Positions 15,355 through 19,212 of a stretch of DNA of 19,212 nucleotides are shown piece by piece. The stretch is from DATBAK01 sp036787815 (lineage in GTDB: Bacteria > Actinomycetota > Acidimicrobiia > IMCC26256 > PALSA-610), in the NCBI GenBank assembly GCA_036787815.1, contig DAIQOP010000041.1, forward strand, positions 1-19,212, read 5' to 3'. The notes below the pieces were generated by a model. The model ran no database searches, was not told the DNA's origin, and was given only the letters and a program-made list of their open reading frames with translations. The translations under genes and the position numbers were made by a program. Within the stretch, counting starts at the first letter, position 1. Every line of letters starts with the position of its first letter.

Positions 15355-15372
15355 TGAGTGAGCCCTCACTCA
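15355..15372. promoter_or_regulatory. TetR-type operator, perfect 18-bp palindrome
   Basis: TGAGTGAG (15355-15362) and CTCACTCA (15365-15372) are perfect inverted repeats around a CC centre. Length, symmetry and the TGAGTGA half-site are typical of TetR/AcrR-family operators. It sits between the -35 and -10 region upstream of the tetR start, where bound repressor would block RNA polymerase. It is also just past the 3' end of the aminotransferase gene. Confidence 0.8.
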
Positions 15373-15411
15373 ACCAATCGGGGGGCCGCTCCTACGTCGC
15401 CCCGGGCTCCG

Positions 15412-16818
15412 TCAGCCGCGGGCGCACGAGGCACCGAGCGACCGGTCGTCGGCCGTCCATCCGTGCGAGGCGGTCTCGGGCCAGAAGTCCCCGGTGGTCC
15501 CGTCCTGCTCGTAGGCGGCCACGGGCGGCGCGCCGCTCGCGAGTGCCGTGACCGCGTCGATCAACCGGTCGATGTCGGCCGGCGACGTCGAGAGCCCCGC
15601 GCTCGCGCGCACCGCGCCCGGCATCTCCCGCCGGTCGTGGCGCAGCACGGCCTCGCGGTAGGCGCGCGCTTCGGCGACCGACAGGTCGAGCAGTCGCAGG
15701 AGGTACGGGTGGGCGCAGAAGCAGCCGTGACGCACGCCGACGCCAAACTCCGCGCTCAGCCGGGCCGCGACGAGCGCGTGGTGCATGCCGTCGACGGTGA
15801 ACGTCGCGACCGGCAGCGTCTCGGTCCCGAGATCCGGACCGAGCAGCGTCACGCCCGGAACCACCGCGAGCCGCGAGCGCAGCAGGTGCCCGAGCTCGCG
15901 GTCGTGCTCGCCGATCGACTCCCATCCGATGCGCTCGAACTCGTCGATCGCGGCGTGCAGCGCAACGGCACCGAGCACGTTCGGCGAGCCCGCTTCCTCG
16001 CGCTCGGGTGGGTCGGTCCACACGACCTCGTCGAGATCGACGAGATCGACCGCGCCCCCGCCGGCCAGGTACGGGTCGCCGTCGGCGAACGCGTGGCGGG
16101 GCCCGACGAGCGCGCCGGCTCCGAACGGCGCGTACATCTTGTGCCCGCTCCACGCGACGAAGTCGACCGAGGCCGGCAGCCGCCGATGCGGTGCCAGCTG
16201 CGCGGCATCGAGGAACACGGGGACACCGCGTTCGTGGGCCGCGAGTGCGATCTCGTCGATGGGCGGCATCCAGCCCGTCACGTTCGACGCCCCGGTGATC
16301 GCCAACAGCTTCGGTCGCGGCGTCGCGTCGAGGCCCGCCACGACGTCGTCGAGATCGAACCTGCCGTCGCGTGAGCACTCGACGAACCGGCGCTCGGCCA
16401 CCCGCGCCCACGGAAGCAGGTTCGCGTGGTGCTCGACGACCGTCGTCAGCACGACATCGTCGGCCGCGAAGCGCAGCCGGTACGCGAGGTGGTTGATCGC
16501 TTCGGTGGTGTTCCGGCAGATGATGACGATGTCGTCGGAGTCGTCGGCCCGCCCCGCAAACCGCAGCATCGCGGCACGCGCGTGCTCGTACGCGTTCGTG
16601 GCCGTGCGCGATTTGTAGCCCGCGCCACGATGCACGCTGGAGTACCACGGCAGGAACTCCTGCACGCGCGACGCGACCTCGGGGAGCGCGCTCGTCGAGG
16701 CCGCGGCGTCGAGGTTCACGTACCGGCGAGACACACCATCGACGCACGGGACCGACACGTCGTCGCCCACGAGCGCGACGGGAAGCCCGCCATCGGGGCC
16801 GATTCGGCCTTCGGTCAT
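15412..16818 (-). CDS. Class V PLP aminotransferase, SufS/cysteine desulfurase-like
   Basis: The product is 468 aa, about 50-60 residues longer than SufS/CsdA. Fold-type I features are clear: EHHANLLPW (His130-His131, PLP stacking), TGASNVTG (175-182), LDAAQLAPH (Asp204, Gln207) and the Schiff-base lysine Lys227 in WSGHKMYAPFG. Cys368 in RHGCFCAHP aligns with the catalytic Cys of SufS, with an extra Cys366 making CFC. Arg404 in VRASAG matches the substrate-carboxylate Arg. The expected reaction is removal of sulfur from cysteine as a protein persulfide, though some relatives are lyases or epimerases. A C-terminal extension (about 428-468) contains TGDFWPE and Cys465. The ATG at 16818 has AGGAGA upstream and overlaps the methyltransferase stop (ATGA). 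No SufE, SufU or Fe-S scaffold gene is adjacent. Confidence 0.85.
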   Translation of the reverse strand: MTEGRIGPDGGLPVALVGDDVSVPCVDGVSRRYVNLDAAASTSALPEVASRVQEFLPWYSSVHRGAGYKSRTATNAYEHARAAMLRFAGRADDSDDIVIICRNTTEAINHLAYRLRFAADDVVLTTVVEHHANLLPWARVAERRFVECSRDGRFDLDDVVAGLDATPRPKLLAITGASNVTGWMPPIDEIALAAHERGVPVFLDAAQLAPHRRLPASVDFVAWSGHKMYAPFGAGALVGPRHAFADGDPYLAGGGAVDLVDLDEVVWTDPPEREEAGSPNVLGAVALHAAIDEFERIGWESIGEHDRELGHLLRSRLAVVPGVTLLGPDLGTETLPVATFTVDGMHHALVAARLSAEFGVGVRHGCFCAHPYLLRLLDLSVAEARAYREAVLRHDRREMPGAVRASAGLSTSPADIDRLIDAVTALASGAPPVAAYEQDGTTGDFWPETASHGWTADDRSLGASCARG

Positions 16819-17426
16819 GCCGTACTCTCCTGCGCCCGCGTTCCCCGGACGAGCACGTCGATCGCCGTCTTCTCGCCTTCGTCGGTCGCGACCGGCCGTT
16901 CGATCCGGGTCGCCTTCACGATCTCGAGTCCTTCGATGTCGGCGACGACGTCGTCGGGGCCGTACAGCACGGTCGTGTCGCGCGGGCCGCCCCAGCCTGC
17001 GTCGGGGTTCGTGATGTCGTGGCCCACCACGAGCAGCGTGCCGCCCGGCGCGACCGCGGCGGCGGCCCGGCCGAACGCCGTACGACGCGGCCCTGGGGGC
17101 AGATGCAGGTACATGACGATCACGAGATCGAAGCCTTCGGGCGGTGGTTCGTACTCGGTCACGTCGGCGAGTCGCCAACGCAACGATGCACCGCGTGCCG
17201 CGGCGAGGCGGCGCGCCTTCTCGAGACCGGCGCCGGAGAAGTCGACCCCGACCACGGTCCACCCATGCTCGGCGAGCCAGATGGCGTTGCGCCCTTCCCC
17301 ACACGCGAGGTCGAGCGCACGACCCGGCGCCAGACCTTCCACCTCGGCGACCAGGAACCGGTTCGGCTCGGCCGACCACACCAACTCGTCGCCGCCGTAC
17401 CGCTCGTCCCACGCGTGGCTGTCCAT
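16815..17426 (-). CDS. Class I SAM-dependent methyltransferase
   Basis: The product is 203 aa, a single Rossmann-like domain. Motif I is ALDLACGEGRNA (37-48), the acidic residue that binds the SAM ribose is Asp62 (VVGVDFS), motif II is near LADVTEYEPPPEGFDLVIVM and a later strand reads GGTLLVVGHD. The N-terminal WDERYGGDELVWSAEPNRF (6-24) is common to a group of small bacterial methyltransferases often labelled TehB-like or thiopurine-methyltransferase-like; the substrate is unknown. ATG 17426 shares one base with the stop of the preceding PIG-L gene (TGATG), with GGGAGG upstream; a GTG one codon earlier is possible. Its own stop overlaps the aminotransferase start, so the three genes are translationally linked. 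Confidence 0.88.
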   Translation of the reverse strand: MDSHAWDERYGGDELVWSAEPNRFLVAEVEGLAPGRALDLACGEGRNAIWLAEHGWTVVGVDFSGAGLEKARRLAAARGASLRWRLADVTEYEPPPEGFDLVIVMYLHLPPGPRRTAFGRAAAAVAPGGTLLVVGHDITNPDAGWGGPRDTTVLYGPDDVVADIEGLEIVKATRIERPVATDEGEKTAIDVLVRGTRAQESTA

Positions 17427-18112
17427 CACTCCACCTCCCGCACTGCCGGGGAACCGGGTCTGCGAAGTCGCACGCGTTCGATGGTGCCCTGCAACGCGAG
17501 CCGCTTCAAGACGATCGGGTCGTCATCGAGCTGTGAACTGTGACACTGGATCGCTTCGAGCTGCTCGCCGCGCCCGACGGGAAGATCGAAGACGTGTGGT
17601 CCGTCGACGATCGCGTGGAACCGCATGTCGTACTGCTCTTCGAGCCTTGCGACCGTGACCGGATCGAGGCCCCATTCGACCACCGGCAGGTCGCGTCGGT
17701 CGGCGATCCGTTCCGCGGCCGCGGTCGCGGCCCGATGGTCGGGGTGGCCGGTCACTCCTTGCGGTTCGAACACGATGAGGGCCGCGGTCGTGTCGTCGAG
17801 CCAGTTGTCGATGCGAGCGTCGAGCTCGTCCGCGGAGCACGTGTCGAGACCGCCGTCGGGAAGGTCGAGCAGCGCCACGTCCGCGACGCCGAGCCTCTCG
17901 GCCGCGGCCGCCATCTCCCGGCGCCGGATCCGACCCAGGTCGCGTGTTGCACCGATGGTGCTCGCCTCACCGCTCGTGAAGCACAGCACCCTCACCGTCC
18001 GACCCTCGGCCGCGAGCGCGGCAAGGAGCGCGCCGAGGCCGAAGCTCTCGTCGTCGGGATGCGCCACCACCGCGGCGACCGAGCCGTCCGGGATCGCCAG
18101 CAATTGCGTCAC
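17426..18112 (-). CDS. PIG-L/LmbE family deacetylase
   Basis: The product is 228 aa, usual for the family. The zinc motifs are present: VVAHPDDESFG (His18, Asp21; Asp20 as likely general base) and GVTGHPDHRA (His126 as third ligand). Members hydrolyse N-acetyl groups on GlcNAc-linked substrates; MshB and BshB act in mycothiol and bacillithiol formation and Mca cleaves mycothiol conjugates. This protein is shorter than MshB and Mca (about 280-300 aa), so I do not assign it to mycothiol synthesis. The GTG at 18112 starts close before the first motif and lacks a strong ribosome site. It lies 43 nt after the DUF2892 gene and shares one base with the methyltransferase start. Confidence 0.87.
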   Translation of the reverse strand: MTQLLAIPDGSVAAVVAHPDDESFGLGALLAALAAEGRTVRVLCFTSGEASTIGATRDLGRIRRREMAAAAERLGVADVALLDLPDGGLDTCSADELDARIDNWLDDTTAALIVFEPQGVTGHPDHRAATAAAERIADRRDLPVVEWGLDPVTVARLEEQYDMRFHAIVDGPHVFDLPVGRGEQLEAIQCHSSQLDDDPIVLKRLALQGTIERVRLRRPGSPAVREVE

Positions 18113-18155
18113 GATACGTGCCTGTCACACCGGGCCGAGGTTGCCGGGGCGAGCG

Positions 18156-18425
18156 TCACGAGCTGCAGCGTCGGGCGATGCCGAATCGCTGCAGCACGAA
18201 GGATGCCGGACAGTTGCCGACGGTGACGTAGAGCCATTGGTTGATGCCGACGAACGCGGTGAGGAGCAGGAACCACCGACTGACGGTCGCGACCAGCACG
18301 ACGCTGAGCAGGGTCATGGTTCCCGCGAGCGCGAAGAGCAGTCGTTCCAGCGGCCAGGACGGTGAGACCTCCCAGGCGGGTCGGCGCACGGATGTGGCGG
18401 TCCCGAGATCGGACGGGTGAGGCAT
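18156..18425 (-). CDS. DUF2892-like small membrane protein
   Basis: The product is 89 aa. Two hydrophobic helices (about 28-49 and 52-70) are preceded by PLERLLFALAG and followed by VGNCPASFVLQRFGI. This matches the DUF2892 pattern, a two-helix domain also found as the membrane part of YgaP-type rhodaneses, where a GxCP motif follows the second helix. Cysteines are Cys72 and Cys87. The function is unknown; members may help thiocyanate or sulfur transport or dimerise. ATG 18425 is chosen because AAGGAG lies 6 nt upstream. An in-frame ATG at 18455 would overlap the stop of the MMPL gene (TGATG) and add ten residues, but has no ribosome site of its own. Confidence 0.75.
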   Translation of the reverse strand: MPHPSDLGTATSVRRPAWEVSPSWPLERLLFALAGTMTLLSVVLVATVSRWFLLLTAFVGINQWLYVTVGNCPASFVLQRFGIARRCSS

Positions 18426-18454
18426 GGTGGACTCCTTCGGCTGGCGCGTCTTCA

Positions 18455-19212
18455 TCAGTGGCTGAAATGCACGTTGGGGAGGATGCGGCCGAGCCACTTG
18501 GGCAGATACCAGTTGTGGTCGCCGATGAGGGCCATGGTTGCGGGCACGAGGAGCACCCGCACGATCGTCGCGTCGAGCAGCACCGCCATCGCGAGCGTGA
18601 GCCCGAGCTCGGTGGGTGGGATCGGTCCGGTCACACCGAACGCGATGAACACGACGATCATGATGAGCGCGGCGTTGGTGATGGGCCGACCCGTTCGGGC
18701 GATCCCTTCGCCGATCGCCCGGCGGGTGTCGCCGGTCGCCTCGTAACGCTCCCGGATCGCGGCGAGCAGGAACAGCTGGTAGTCCATCGAGAGACCGAAC
18801 AGCAGCGCGAAGAAGAACAGCGGTGCCCAGGCATCGACGAACGGTTGATGCTGAATGCCGAGCAGGCCGGTTCCGAAACCGTGCTGGAACACCAAGGTCG
18901 CGAACCCGAACGCCGCGCCGACGGTGAGCACGTTCATCAGGATCGACGTGATCGCGATCACGAGGCTCCGGAACACGACGAGCAACAGCAGGAACGCGAC
19001 GATCAGGATGAGCCCGATCGCGTACGGAGCGCGTCCGGTGAGCACCGCGGTGAGGTCGCGGTTCTGCGCCGCCGGGCCACCCACGCGCGCGCCGGAAACG
19101 GTGCCCGCGAGGCGGCTCCGCAGTGTGTTGACCAGGGTCGCCGTTCGGGAATCGTCGACCGCGGTCGAACCGGTGACCCGCACGACGACCCGGCCGGTCG
19201 CGGCCGGTGGCG
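18455..19212 (-). CDS. MMPL/RND family transporter, C-terminal part (cut by window edge)
   Basis: About 251 residues of the C-terminal half are visible; the frame is open to the right edge, so the N-terminal part lies outside. After a short periplasmic segment (RLAGTVSGARVGGPAAQNRD), five or six helices follow: YAIGLILIVAFLLLLVVF, a second starting VIAITSILMNVL, WAPLFFFALLFGLSMDYQLFLL, the pair around NAALIMIVVFIAFGVTG, and ELGLTLAMAVLLDATIVRVLLVPA. GLSMDYQLFLLAAIRE and the closing VRVLLVPATMALIG are hallmarks of MMPL proteins, which use the proton gradient to export lipids or other hydrophobic compounds. The tail after the last helix (GDHNWYLPKWLGRILPNVHFSH) is also typical. The valine at 19183 that could look like a start is internal. 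The gene ends 29 nt before the DUF2892 start and is probably in the same operon. Confidence 0.92.
   Translation of the reverse strand, partial: PPAATGRVVVRVTGSTAVDDSRTATLVNTLRSRLAGTVSGARVGGPAAQNRDLTAVLTGRAPYAIGLILIVAFLLLLVVFRSLVIAITSILMNVLTVGAAFGFATLVFQHGFGTGLLGIQHQPFVDAWAPLFFFALLFGLSMDYQLFLLAAIRERYEATGDTRRAIGEGIARTGRPITNAALIMIVVFIAFGVTGPIPPTELGLTLAMAVLLDATIVRVLLVPATMALIGDHNWYLPKWLGRILPNVHFSH

Noticed and set aside
13049..15361. Plus-strand frame of about 770 codons opposite the ABC and TetR genes
   Set aside because: His/Arg/Asp-rich shadow of well-defined minus-strand genes.
18110..18120. CACG-ATA-CGTG inverted repeat at the PIG-L start
   Set aside because: Arms of only 4 bp; expected by chance.

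Overview
The window is about 19.2 kb of very GC-rich DNA. It has strong G/C preference at third codon positions, frequent GTG starts, 1-26 nt gene overlaps and almost no intergenic space. This suggests a high-GC actinobacterium. An Acidimicrobiia-like or other uncultured actinobacterial lineage is my inference; no rRNA or other marker is present to prove it. I see no mobile element, CRISPR array, tRNA or rRNA. No gene-free stretch exceeds about 300 bases.

Layout, left to right. (1) Positions 1-48 may be the last codons of a plus-strand gene, followed by a small hairpin. (2) A plus-strand PAS-GAF protein (287-1417) ends in a histidine-kinase-like DHp helix but has no ATPase domain. Its stop codon abuts the stop of the convergent operon. 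(3) A minus-strand ABC operon (5437 down to 1418) encodes a MacB/LolD-type ATPase, a small ABM-like alpha/beta-barrel protein and a 998-residue FtsX-type permease. (4) A 212-bp divergent region (5438-5649) carries a perfect 15-bp palindrome. (5) A plus-strand sulfur-handling operon (5650-9285) encodes a DUF6544/DUF6920-like protein, an SQR-like flavoprotein, a TusE/DsrC-like protein with only the penultimate Cys, a DsrE-family protein and a DsbA/FrnE-like protein. The first three are joined by GTGA overlaps. (6) After a hairpin at the operon end comes a membrane-bound GAF-GGDEF diguanylate cyclase (9339-11042) with a Cys-rich GAF domain. (7) A minus-strand operon (15339 down to 11079) encodes a TetR regulator with a perfect 18-bp operator at its own promoter and two half-transporters forming a heterodimeric ABC exporter. 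(8) A minus-strand cluster (19212 down to 15412) encodes the C-terminal part of an MMPL transporter, a DUF2892 membrane protein, a PIG-L deacetylase, a SAM methyltransferase and a SufS-like class V aminotransferase.

How they may work together. Block 5 reads as a persulfide-relay module: a flavoprotein oxidises a reduced sulfur compound, DsrE and the one-Cys TusE/DsrC-like protein carry sulfane sulfur, and a thioredoxin-fold protein handles disulfide or persulfide exchange. A cysteine desulfurase-like enzyme, a PIG-L enzyme of the low-molecular-weight-thiol type and a DUF2892 protein lie 6-9 kb away, which hints at a wider sulfur/thiol island. That link is inference from content, not from co-transcription. 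The two ABC systems and the MMPL protein add an export theme, and the TetR-ABC unit has a clear autoregulatory layout.
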